NCBI GenBank assembly: GCA_017998555.1
Contig: JAGOCU010000001.1
Span: 7,351 to 34,492, forward strand
Direction of reading: 5' to 3'
DNA: 27,142 nucleotides
Origin: Thermoflexales bacterium
GTDB taxonomy: Bacteria; Chloroflexota; Anaerolineae; J036; Brachytrichaceae
Part shown: positions 9,327 to 16,991 of the stretch, piece by piece
Position numbering within the stretch: the stretch's first letter is position 1
How the letters are laid out: the number at the start of each line of letters is the position of its first letter
Translations under genes and position numbers: made by a program
The notes under the pieces: generated by a model
Databases searched by the model: none
What the model saw: the letters and a program-made list of their open reading frames with translations, nothing else
Told to the model about the DNA's origin: nothing

Positions 9327-12300
9327 TCAGGGCGAAAACTCGAATTTCTGGATTCGGTTGTTTCCGGATTCGGCCACCCACAGGCTGCTCCCCTTCAACG
9401 AGATTCCCGTGGGCAGGCGCATGCCACCCAGCGTCTCGCCAAATCCTCCATAGTCGCTCAGAAGATTGCCGCTCGCCGAGTAGCGCTGAATCTTGTGGGG
9501 TTCGGGCGCCGTCATGAGCAGCGAACCGTCTCCCGCAAATGCGATGTACGGGCCCGTCGCCGGGCCGGCTTGCGGAATCGCGAATTCGCCGATGTAGGTC
9601 AGATCCGGCGCCAGGCGCTGGACCCGGCGGTTGGGCAGATCCGTGACATAGATCTCGCCGTTGGGGGCCACGCCGACTTCGCTGGGTTCAATGAACTGCA
9701 GCGGGCCGCTTCCTCGCACGCCGACGTCGAGCAGGAAATCACCGGAGGGCGAGAGCTTGACCAGGCGCGAGCGTCCGGTGTCGGCGATGTAAAGATTGCC
9801 CTGGGCATCCGCGCCGAATCCGCGCGGTTTGTAGAAGCGCAGATCCAGCCCGCCCATCCTTCCCAATGCTTTGCCCGATGCGTCAAAGCGGTAGATCCAG
9901 CCCGCTTCGGAGTCGAGAACCAACAGTTCCCCGCTGGGCGCAAACATCAGGTCATACGGTTCGGCGAAGTTTTCTTCGGCGCCGCCCTTGATCTCGAACA
10001 GGAATTTGCCATCCGCGTCAAACGCCTGCACGCGCTTGTTGCCTGTGTCGGCTACGTATACCCGGCCATCGTTCCCGACGGCGATTCCGTGCGGGGTGTC
10101 GAATTCGCCATTTCCGGTTCCGGCCTTCCCAACGACGCGGACAGGGGTGACTTTGAGGACGGGCACAACCGCCGGCTGCGGCTGGGCGCTCGATCCGGGG
10201 CTGCCCTGAGGTGTTGCAGGCAAACTGCCCGGCTGGGCGGGAACAGGGGTTGCGCTGGGATTCGCGGGCTGGATCGCTCCGATCTGCGGCAGTTGAATCT
10301 GCGGCAACTGAAACGAGGGCAGCGACAAGACCGGCGCGGGGATAACGACGCCTGCGGCAGTCGCCTGTGTTTCGCCCTGCCCGGGTATCGGGGCGATCGC
10401 GTTCTTGACGGGGGCGGGTTCGGGCAAGGCGGCGATCGCATCCGGATCCGGGTAGGCGCCCATGGGTGGCGCCAGGTAGCGGAAGGGGATGATTTCGCGC
10501 TTTCCACCGGGTGGCGTCCAGTACAGATACATGTTGGTGCCGCCGGTCCGGTCCGAAAAGCGCAGACGAATGTCATGCCAGCCCTGGGTCAGGGTCAACG
10601 TCGCATTGACGGGCGCGCCGTCGGATCGATTCTCAATGATGAGCTTCTCATCGATCGACAGGAAGGACTCATCCCGCGACTCGGTGGACAGGACATACGC
10701 GCCGGCTCTGGGCGCGTACAGCTTGCCGATCCATTCGATGGAATACGGTCGCGGCAAGGACAAAATGTGATAGTAGAAGTTGATCTCGGGCTCGATCTGG
10801 GTAAACGCCGGCGCGCCTTCCCATTGCGCGCTCCGATAGTAGCGGGCCAGCAGGCCGCTGGCCGATGCGGGCGGCTTGAACAGGGCCGCGCCGGGAATCG
10901 ATGCCATCGTTGCGCCGGGAGGTTGCCACATCAGCTCCGTCTTGCCTGCCGCGTCCGGGATCCTCACCCGGACGCTGTGCGTGCCGCGGGCCAGGGCGAT
11001 CGGCTCAGACCGGACCGGGAACTCATCAACAAACAACTCGGCCCCGGCGGCGCCGCGGACGGAGAAACCATACAGGCCGTCGCGGGTGACGTTCAATGCG
11101 CCGCGCATCTCGGCACCGAACGTTGTCCCCATGCCCGCGGCGGACCCGTCCAGGGCGGCCAGCGGCAGATCAAGTTGCCGCGCGGGCAAAACCTTGAAAT
11201 CGCCGCCGGGATAGATGAATGCGGCAAGACCCTGCGCCGCGCGCAAGTCACTGGGCGAAATGATGGCCTCGAGCACCATCTCGGAGCCGCCGCCCATGGG
11301 CGCCACGAATTGGCGGAAGGTCGCATTGGGGAACATGCGCCGGAGCTGGTTGAACGCGACGCTCAGCCGCGGCTCCAGGAGGATGGCGACACCGCGATTG
11401 CCGCCTGATGGCAGCTCGAGCGGTTCCGAGCCCGACCAGGATTTGGCCTTGCGGGCCGCGTCGGGCGCGACAAATTGCACGCTGGGTGTGCCGATATAGG
11501 CCGTGGTCACGATCAAGTCGTAGTCGCGGCTGAGGCGGTTCATTTCATTGGCGGTGATCGTTTCAGCCGTCGAGTGGTCGGCATACACCGCGAACGCGTT
11601 TCTCTGTTTGCCGTAGTACAGCTCGTAGTTGTAGCGTCCAACCACAAAGACGCCCAACGCGAGCGCCCCTGAAGTCAGGACGCTCAACACCGGCAGCGCA
11701 TACCGGCGCAGCCGATCCCGCCGCCACAAAGGCGCCAGCAAATCGTTCGCGGTCCGGCCCACGAGCGCGAGCGGCGTGATGGCGAAGAAGATGATGGCCG
11801 GCTGCACGCCAATCGCGCGCAGCGACTGGGGCGCTTCGAAATCAATCGAGAAGATCGCCCCCGACAGCATGACCACAAATGTGATCAACATCAGGGCGTT
11901 CACCGGCCGATAGAAACGCGTGAGCGCGTGGGCGAGGCCCAGCACCGCCAGCGCGCCAATGATGGGGTCGAGCATCGGCTCGCCAGGGAAGTTGTGCCGC
12001 GGGTTTCCATCGCCCCGCACATTGAACATGAGGATGTGCTTCTCGACCTGTTTCTGAAGCGCCTTGCCCAGGTCGGGCTCATCGCGCTTCGTGAAGATCG
12101 AGATATTTGCCTGTCGCCCGGTAAATTCGGCCCAGTTCGTCGCCGCAAACTGAATCACCGGCATTCCGCCGATGGCGAGGCCTATGGCGCCAACGGCAAT
12201 GGCTTGTCCAGCCCGAAGACCCGCCGCTCTCCACGGCAGCGCGCCCGGGAAACGCCTGGCCAGCAGCGTGCGGCGCAGGATCCAGGCGATGATCACGACG

Positions 12301-13316
12301 AGACCAAACACGGCAATGACCCCAAAGAAGAGCCGGGTGGGGTAGTAGAAACCCAGGCTGACGCCCATGGCCAATCCTGCCCAGGCGAAGTAACGCAACT
12401 GCTTGGTGTCAAGCGCCTTGTCAAAGAACAGAATGATGATGGTTTCGAAAGGAAGCGGCGAAAGCCAGTCGTTCCCAAGCCGCGACCAAATGATCATGTA
12501 TCGGAGACACGCCCATACCGCTGCCGCCACCCACCCCAATCGCGGACCAAACCAACGCCGAAACAGGAAGTAACTGACGACCACCGTGATGACGCCGTAG
12601 CCAACCGCGACGAGACGCAGCGCGACCTGTCCCACGCCAAACAACGAAAAGGATGCGGCCGCCAGATACTGGAAATGCGCGGGCAGGGTGCTCGGCTCGC
12701 AACACACCGGCCGGAAGGCCGGTTCATTCAGAATCCGTCGCGCGAAGATGCCGATGGCTCCCTCGTCAAACCAGACACCGAAAGGAAACTCATTCAGCAT
12801 CGGCAGACGCATGGCCAGGGCCAGCCCTACCAGCAGAAGCACCGGCGCCATCGCCCAGACCAGCCGAAGGGTGGCCCGCCACCAGCCGCCCGCGGCTCTC
12901 TCACGGGCCTCTTCCTCGGCCGCCAATTGACGCCAGGGTGTTCCGCTGAATGCGATGGCATACAGCGCGATACCGACTAGAAAGAGCGACCAACCGGCGC
13001 CATTCTCCTTCTGAAGGAATTGAACAACACCCAGTCCGGCAATCACAGCCGCAAGAGCGGCGATCGCGAACCTGACAACGCTGAAAGATCGGCGTCCGCC
13101 GCCGGCGGGTCCCGGCGCGAACAGCCTGTTACCCGCAAACGTCGCGGCGTCGGTCGTGGCAAAGGCAGCGGCGCACAAGGCGACGGCGATCGCGTACTGC
13201 GTGAGCGCTTCCGGCGGCACGATTCCGTTGACGATTCTGGTTTGCGCCGTAATCGCCAGCGCGATGGCGCCGAGACCCGCCGCCAATCTGAGCGCCCTGA
13301 GAATCGTCTTCAGCAT
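9327..13316 (-). CDS. GT-C membrane protein fused to PA14-like domains and a six-bladed NHL propeller, 1329 aa
   Basis: Three parts are visible. Residues 1 to about 590 are a GT-C core with VWFDEGAIG (acidic pair near 185), IIWSRLGND (near 275), GVSLGFYYPTRLFF and IDFEAPQSLRAIG. The shared soluble module follows (about 590-690). Then come two PA14-like blocks, about 730-820 (GLYGFSVRGAAGAELFVDE) and 822-955 (LLARYYRSAQWEGAP, IEWIGKLYAPRAGAYVLSTE, LYWTPPGGKRE). A Pro/Ala/Gln-rich linker (about 960-1060) leads to six NHL blades (1065-1329) with repeated VYVADTGNKRVQAFD-type units. The frame opens with GTG 13319, but ATG 13316 overlaps the previous gene's stop by one base (TGATG) and is preferred. 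The propeller matches the separate upstream NHL protein blade for blade. Inferred location: membrane core with all C-terminal parts outside. Expected role: glycan transfer plus ligand binding. Confidence 0.85.
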   Translation of the reverse strand: MLKTILRALRLAAGLGAIALAITAQTRIVNGIVPPEALTQYAIAVALCAAAFATTDAATFAGNRLFAPGPAGGGRRSFSVVRFAIAALAAVIAGLGVVQFLQKENGAGWSLFLVGIALYAIAFSGTPWRQLAAEEEARERAAGGWWRATLRLVWAMAPVLLLVGLALAMRLPMLNEFPFGVWFDEGAIGIFARRILNEPAFRPVCCEPSTLPAHFQYLAAASFSLFGVGQVALRLVAVGYGVITVVVSYFLFRRWFGPRLGWVAAAVWACLRYMIIWSRLGNDWLSPLPFETIIILFFDKALDTKQLRYFAWAGLAMGVSLGFYYPTRLFFGVIAVFGLVVIIAWILRRTLLARRFPGALPWRAAGLRAGQAIAVGAIGLAIGGMPVIQFAATNWAEFTGRQANISIFTKRDEPDLGKALQKQVEKHILMFNVRGDGNPRHNFPGEPMLDPIIGALAVLGLAHALTRFYRPVNALMLITFVVMLSGAIFSIDFEAPQSLRAIGVQPAIIFFAITPLALVGRTANDLLAPLWRRDRLRRYALPVLSVLTSGALALGVFVVGRYNYELYYGKQRNAFAVYADHSTAETITANEMNRLSRDYDLIVTTAYIGTPSVQFVAPDAARKAKSWSGSEPLELPSGGNRGVAILLEPRLSVAFNQLRRMFPNATFRQFVAPMGGGSEMVLEAIISPSDLRAAQGLAAFIYPGGDFKVLPARQLDLPLAALDGSAAGMGTTFGAEMRGALNVTRDGLYGFSVRGAAGAELFVDEFPVRSEPIALARGTHSVRVRIPDAAGKTELMWQPPGATMASIPGAALFKPPASASGLLARYYRSAQWEGAPAFTQIEPEINFYYHILSLPRPYSIEWIGKLYAPRAGAYVLSTESRDESFLSIDEKLIIENRSDGAPVNATLTLTQGWHDIRLRFSDRTGGTNMYLYWTPPGGKREIIPFRYLAPPMGAYPDPDAIAALPEPAPVKNAIAPIPGQGETQATAAGVVIPAPVLSLPSFQLPQIQLPQIGAIQPANPSATPVPAQPGSLPATPQGSPGSSAQPQPAVVPVLKVTPVRVVGKAGTGNGEFDTPHGIAVGNDGRVYVADTGNKRVQAFDADGKFLFEIKGGAEENFAEPYDLMFAPSGELLVLDSEAGWIYRFDASGKALGRMGGLDLRFYKPRGFGADAQGNLYIADTGRSRLVKLSPSGDFLLDVGVRGSGPLQFIEPSEVGVAPNGEIYVTDLPNRRVQRLAPDLTYIGEFAIPQAGPATGPYIAFAGDGSLLMTAPEPHKIQRYSASGNLLSDYGGFGETLGGMRLPTGISLKGSSLWVAESGNNRIQKFEFSP

Positions 13317-14446
13317 CACTTGATCTGCAGCTTCTGAACCCGGCCATTCAGCGTATCCGCCACCCAGATCGCCGTGCCCGCGAACATGATGCCCGTGGGA
13401 ATGCGGAATTGGCCGGCCTCGCGGCCTTCACTGCCGAAGTCACCGAGCAACTGCCCCGTCCGGCTGTACTTCAGCACTTTGTGAGCCGGAGCGGCCGCGA
13501 CATACAGGGTCTGATCCGGCCCGAGGGCCAGCCGAGAACCGTTCAGGGGATCGGAAATGGCGATGGGAAACTGCAGCTTGAAGGCCCCATCCGGGCTGAA
13601 CAACTGTATTCGCCCTGTCACGCAGTCCGACACCCAGATCTCGCCGCTCGGATCGCCGATCGCATCGCACGGCTGATCGAATTGGCCCGGGCCTTTGCCG
13701 CGCTCGGCGAGCGAGAGCACGACGTTCCCATCAGGATCCAGCTTGACAATGCGCGAGCCGCCGGTGTCAGCGATGTAGAGATTGTCGCTCTTGTCGATCG
13801 AAAACCCGCGCGGTTTGTAGAAGCGCGTGTTTGCTTCGAGCGCGCCGAGCGGGCGGCCATTCGCATCGAAGCGATACATCCGGCCATCCTCCGCGTCCAT
13901 CACGATCAGCTCGCCCTTGGTTGTCATCACCATCCCAAACGGCTCGCCAAACTTGTTCTCGCCGTCCGAAGAATCGAAGGCGAAGAGATAGCGCCCTTCG
14001 GAATCGAACGCCTGCACCCGCCGATTGCCCGTGTCGGTGACATACACACGGCCATCCTTGCCCACTGCGATCGCTCGCGGCTCAAGGAACTGGCCCGGGC
14101 CATTGCCCTCGGACCCGAGCAGGCGCGCCACCGTGAGCGGAAGCGAACCGGCCGGCGGTTGACCAGACTGCGGATTGGCCTGATTCACCGCCGCGGCGAT
14201 GGCTGAGGCCGGAACCGGGGTGAAGGTCGGCAGGGCCGAGAGCGCCGTGCGCGGGGTTGGAATGGGGCTGGCCAGGCTGACCGGCGCCAGAGCCCCCGCC
14301 AACTGGGGCGCGGCCGCCCGCGGCGCGGGCAGATTCACCAGCACAATGAACAGCGCCGCCAGACCCAGTAGAGCCAGCAGTCCGGCATACAAGGCTGGCC
14401 GGCTGACAGGCGCGTGGGTGGGCGCTTCGTTCATAGATTCGGACAT
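13316..14446 (-). CDS. Membrane-anchored NHL-repeat beta-propeller protein, 376 aa
   Basis: A short N-terminal tail, one membrane segment (about 17-40), an Ala/Pro/Thr-rich linker (40-105), then six NHL blades to the C-terminus. Repeated units are clear: VYVTDTGNRRVQAFDSEG, FYKPRGFSIDKSDNLYIADT, EIWVSDCVTGRIQLF, IWVADTLNGRVQKL. NHL propellers are binding scaffolds, and some are lyases; no catalytic signature was recognised here. It is the first gene of the large GT-C operon and overlaps the next start by one base. Each blade has a counterpart in the C-terminal propeller of the next gene, including the FYKPRGF third blade, so the two share a recent common origin. Inferred role: an external docking or sensor subunit for the surface-glycan machinery. 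ATG 14446 was chosen; ATG 14434 is an alternative that loses only four residues. Confidence 0.85.
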   Translation of the reverse strand: MSESMNEAPTHAPVSRPALYAGLLALLGLAALFIVLVNLPAPRAAAPQLAGALAPVSLASPIPTPRTALSALPTFTPVPASAIAAAVNQANPQSGQPPAGSLPLTVARLLGSEGNGPGQFLEPRAIAVGKDGRVYVTDTGNRRVQAFDSEGRYLFAFDSSDGENKFGEPFGMVMTTKGELIVMDAEDGRMYRFDANGRPLGALEANTRFYKPRGFSIDKSDNLYIADTGGSRIVKLDPDGNVVLSLAERGKGPGQFDQPCDAIGDPSGEIWVSDCVTGRIQLFSPDGAFKLQFPIAISDPLNGSRLALGPDQTLYVAAAPAHKVLKYSRTGQLLGDFGSEGREAGQFRIPTGIMFAGTAIWVADTLNGRVQKLQIK

Positions 14447-14453
14447 GTCGGCA

Positions 14454-14459
14454 AATGTA
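14454..14459 (-). promoter_or_regulatory. Possible -10 element (TACATT) for the GT-C operon
   Basis: TACATT on the minus strand ends 7 bases before ATG 14446, which would put transcription initiation at or next to the start codon, that is, a nearly leaderless message. No convincing -35 box or ribosome-binding site was found in the 63-base gap shared with the divergent VOC gene. It is a weak call based on one hexamer and its spacing. Confidence 0.22.
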
Positions 14460-14509
14460 TCACGAAGCGCCGCTCGCTCCGCAGGCGATTTCCGCGCGAC
14501 AATATCGGC

Positions 14510-14935
14510 ATGCCCTCCCTTTCAACCCAGGCCACCATCACCTTCCTGTACTACGACGATCTGCCGCGCGCCTGCCAGTTCTATGAATCGGCGCTCGGCC
14601 TCGACCTCGTCATCGACCAGGGCTGGTGCAAGATCTACGCCATCACCCCCCAGGCATGGGTCGGGCTGGTCGACGCCGAGCACGGCACGCACAAGCCGGC
14701 GGCCGACAAGCCCGTTATCCTGTCCTTTGTGACCGATGATGTGGACGCCTGGCACGCCCACCTGACCAAACTGGGCGCGCCGGTGTTCCGCCCGCTCGGC
14801 ACCAGCCAGGCCATCGGCGTGCGCGGCTTCATGGCCCTCGACCCCGGCGGCTATACGCTCGAGTTCGAGACTTTCCTCGACGCCCCGCGCAACGCAAAGG
14901 CGCTGACGCTCATGGGCGATCTCCGGAAGCGATAG
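14510..14935 (+). CDS. VOC-superfamily (glyoxalase/bleomycin-resistance-like) protein, 141 aa
   Basis: This is the only supported plus-strand gene. Its length and pattern fit one VOC unit with two beta-alpha-beta-beta-beta modules: TITFLYYDDLPRACQFYESA at the start, a middle stretch ILSFVTDDVDAWHAHLTKLG, then FMALDPGGYTLEFETF near the end, whose Glu is the usual metal-ligand position. VOC proteins include metal-dependent lyases, dioxygenases and antibiotic-binding proteins; the specific role cannot be assigned. The frame is open back to 14414, but that would overlap the divergent NHL gene; ATG 14510 (MPSLSTQ) fits the family N-terminus. Its last codons and stop lie inside a long perfect hairpin that probably ends transcription from both sides. 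Confidence 0.82.
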   Translation: MPSLSTQATITFLYYDDLPRACQFYESALGLDLVIDQGWCKIYAITPQAWVGLVDAEHGTHKPAADKPVILSFVTDDVDAWHAHLTKLGAPVFRPLGTSQAIGVRGFMALDPGGYTLEFETFLDAPRNAKALTLMGDLRKR

Positions 14936-14968
14936 TCCCCGGCTTCGCCGGGGACTATCGCTTCCGGA
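14922..14968. terminator. 22-bp perfect hairpin between convergent genes
   Basis: The arms 14922-14943 and 14947-14968 are exact reverse complements around a 3-base loop (TTC). The inner part is CCCCGGC-loop-GCCGGGG. The left arm contains the last codons and stop of the plus-strand VOC gene, and the Gfo/Idh gene ends 13 bases to the right, so the hairpin can serve as a bidirectional terminator. No strong T-run follows on either strand. Confidence 0.7.
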
Positions 14969-14981
14969 ATACTGCTGGGCG

Positions 14982-16010
14982 CTAAAGCGCGACGGACTGC
15001 CCCGTCCGCGCGCTGTCCAGGATGGCCGCCTGGGCCAGGGCCATCGGCAGCGCCCGGCGCGCGCTCGTGTCCGGCTCGCGCCCGTCGCGGATGCATTCGA
15101 TGAAGTGCCGCAGCGAGGACACAAACGCGCCGGTGATCCGCCCCCCGACCTCGTCGGCGGTGTGCGGGCCGGTGAACTCGACCTTATGCCCGCCGCGCGT
15201 GTTGAAAATCTCCGCTGTGCGGGTGCGGTTGTTGTAGAAGATCGCGCCTTCGCTGCCGATGAATTGGATGTAGCCATCCGCGATCTTGGGATACGTGTTC
15301 GGATGGATCCAAGACGTATGGAAATTGGCGCTGGCGCCGTTCCCAAAACGGATCAGGGCGTTTAGCCCGTCGGCCGCATCCACCCCCCGCCCCTGCAACA
15401 CCCCGCTCACGTCCCGGGCGACCACTTCGATCGGGTCGGATTTGAGCATCCAGTGGGTCAGGTCGAGATCATGGCTGGACATGAAGTAGATCGGCGACGT
15501 GCGGGCCGTCCATGACGCGATCATGCCGGTCGGGACCGAGAGCGTGTCGAACTTGACCGAAATCACGAAGCGCGGCGCGCCGATCTCGCCGGCTTCGATC
15601 CGATCGCGGATCCAGGCGTGATCGGCGACGTAGCGCTGGCTGTAGTTGACCATCGCCACCCGCCCGCTCGCGGCGGCCGCCTCGACCATCGAGCGGGCTT
15701 CGGCCGCGCTGGTGGCCAGCGGCTTCTCGACCAGCGCGTGTTTGCCGGCCTTGAGCGCTTCGACAAACAGATCGTGGTGCAGATGATCCGGGGTCGCGAT
15801 CGACACGGCGTCGATGGGCGTGCCGAGCAGCGCCTCGCCCAGGCTGGCATAGGCGGCGGCGCCATAGCGGCCGGCGACCTCGCCCGCCCGGCGCGGATCG
15901 ACGTCGATGACGGCGGCAAGGCGCGCGTCAGGCTGCTCGTGGAAGACACGGGCGTGGCGCGAGCCAAGCAGGCCCGCGCCGATCACGGCAACGTTGAGTG
16001 GATTGGTCAT
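14982..16010 (-). CDS. Gfo/Idh/MocA family NAD(P)-dependent oxidoreductase, 342 aa
   Basis: The N-terminal Rossmann fold shows NVAVIGAGLLGSRHARVF (GxGxxG) and the acidic strand end AAVIDVDP. The family's catalytic-region motif EKPLATS places the conserved Lys near residue 96. The C-terminal alpha/beta domain includes SSHDLDLTHWML, matching the conserved Asp/His region, and GSEGAIFYNN. Members oxidise or reduce ring carbons of sugars, inositols or amino sugars. The frame opens with TTG at 16025, but ATG 16010 (MTNPLNVAVIG) sits at the usual distance from the Rossmann motif and is chosen. It lies downstream of two sugar permeases, so it probably acts on the imported compound or its derivative. 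The substrate is unknown, though the DasR-like operator upstream points to an amino sugar. Confidence 0.9.
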   Translation of the reverse strand: MTNPLNVAVIGAGLLGSRHARVFHEQPDARLAAVIDVDPRRAGEVAGRYGAAAYASLGEALLGTPIDAVSIATPDHLHHDLFVEALKAGKHALVEKPLATSAAEARSMVEAAAASGRVAMVNYSQRYVADHAWIRDRIEAGEIGAPRFVISVKFDTLSVPTGMIASWTARTSPIYFMSSHDLDLTHWMLKSDPIEVVARDVSGVLQGRGVDAADGLNALIRFGNGASANFHTSWIHPNTYPKIADGYIQFIGSEGAIFYNNRTRTAEIFNTRGGHKVEFTGPHTADEVGGRITGAFVSSLRHFIECIRDGREPDTSARRALPMALAQAAILDSARTGQSVAL

Positions 16011-16029
16011 GATGAACGATTTCAATCTG

Positions 16030-16078
16030 TCCCGGATTCGATATCCCCCGGCTCCGCCGGGGGATATCGAATCCGGGA
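16030..16078. terminator. 23-bp perfect hairpin between permease and oxidoreductase genes
   Basis: The arms 16030-16052 and 16056-16078 pair perfectly around TCC. The inner core, CCCCCGGC-loop-GCCGGGGG with GATAT outside it, resembles the hairpin at 14922 while the outer arm differs. It starts 7 bases after the permease stop and ends 20 bases before the oxidoreductase ATG, so it could attenuate readthrough or protect the upstream mRNA end. Confidence 0.6.
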
Positions 16079-16085
16079 GGAATCA

Positions 16086-16931
16086 CTAGCCTTTGACGGC
16101 GCCCATCCGGACGCCCTCGAGGAAATAGCGCTGGAAAAGCAGGAAGAAGATGATCATGGGCAGGGCCGACAGCGCCGCGCCGCTGAAAATGATCCCCCAG
16201 TCGGTCATGAATTCGCCCTGCATGTTGGCGATCCCGACCGTGAGGGTGTAGTTCTGAGGTTTGCTCAGCGCGACCACCGGCCACAAGAAGTCATTCCAGT
16301 AGCGCACAAAGGTGAAGATGGCCAGGGCGGCGATGGCGGGCTTGCACAACGGCAGCACGATCCGCCAGAACACGCCGAACTCGCTGCAGCCATCCATCCG
16401 GGCCGCTTCCTCGAGCTCGCGCGGGAGGGTCTGAATGAACTGCCGCATCAGGAAGATTCCGAAGGCGGCGGCGGTGCCGGGCATGATCAGCGCCAGAAGC
16501 GTGTCGAGGATGTCCAACTGCCGTGTGATCAGATAGACCGGGATGAGGGTGACCTGGGGCGGGATCATCAGCGTGCTGAGGATCATCCAGAAGAAGACGT
16601 TCTTCAGCGGGAAGTTGCGCTTGGCGAAGGCATACCCCGAGAGCGTGTCGAAGAACACATGCCAGACCGTCACAGCCGTGGCGACGGTCAGGCTGTTGAT
16701 CATCCAGTTGATGTAGTACTTGTTGTTCGTTACCAGGCGGGTGAAATTGTCCAGGCTGAACGCGGGGATCAACACCGGCGTAAGCGGCGGCGTGCTCGTG
16801 ATCGGCGTCAGCGCGTTGGTGAAGAGCCAGTACATCGGGAACAGCGCGATGACCGTGGTGAAGATGAGCAGGACCCAACCGAGGATGCGGCTGGGCCGGA
16901 GCTTCCGGGGGAGCGCGATTACGTTTGTCAT
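16086..16931 (-). CDS. ABC sugar transporter permease, MalG/UgpE type, 281 aa
   Basis: Six hydrophobic segments and the binding-protein-dependent permease loop EEAARMDG (174-181) followed by VLPLCKP, the EAA motif that contacts the ATPase. The C-terminus, RYFLEGVRMGAVKG, is characteristic of MalG-like CUT1 permeases. It forms the membrane channel with the MalF-type partner encoded just upstream. The frame extends to a TTG at 16988, but that part is a 9-base repeat giving a Thr/Leu-rich stretch; ATG 16931 (MTNVIALPRK) begins normally and is chosen. A nearly fully symmetric repeat fills the 60 bases before this start. The substrate is likely a mono- or oligosaccharide, not determinable from the permease. 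Confidence 0.92.
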   Translation of the reverse strand: MTNVIALPRKLRPSRILGWVLLIFTTVIALFPMYWLFTNALTPITSTPPLTPVLIPAFSLDNFTRLVTNNKYYINWMINSLTVATAVTVWHVFFDTLSGYAFAKRNFPLKNVFFWMILSTLMIPPQVTLIPVYLITRQLDILDTLLALIMPGTAAAFGIFLMRQFIQTLPRELEEAARMDGCSEFGVFWRIVLPLCKPAIAALAIFTFVRYWNDFLWPVVALSKPQNYTLTVGIANMQGEFMTDWGIIFSGAALSALPMIIFFLLFQRYFLEGVRMGAVKG

Positions 16932-16934
16932 GTT

Positions 16935-16990
16935 CGTTGGTAACGTTGATAACGTTGATAACGTTGGTAACGTTATCAACGTTATCAACG
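16935..16990. repeat. 9-base tandem repeat forming a 22-bp perfect hairpin
   Basis: The units CGTTGGTAA, CGTTGATAA (twice), CGTTGGTAA, then CGTTATCAA (twice) follow one another. Because the last two are the reverse-complement sense of the middle ones, arms 16944-16965 and 16969-16990 pair perfectly around GGT. It fills the gap between the two permease genes, unlike its GC-rich surroundings (the repeat is AT-richer), and lies next to the downstream permease start. Confidence 0.85.
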
Positions 16991-16991
16991 C

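Noticed and set aside
9495..11408. 637-aa open frame on the plus strand
   Set aside because: Antisense to the NHL/PA14 part of the 1329-aa gene, with no recognisable motifs.
15618..16943. 441-aa open frame on the plus strand crossing two genes
   Set aside because: Antisense to the oxidoreductase and a permease, running through a hairpin; no motif.
16935..16990. Possible CRISPR-like array
   Set aside because: Units are only 9 bases with no spacers and turn into their complement, so this is a tandem/inverted repeat.
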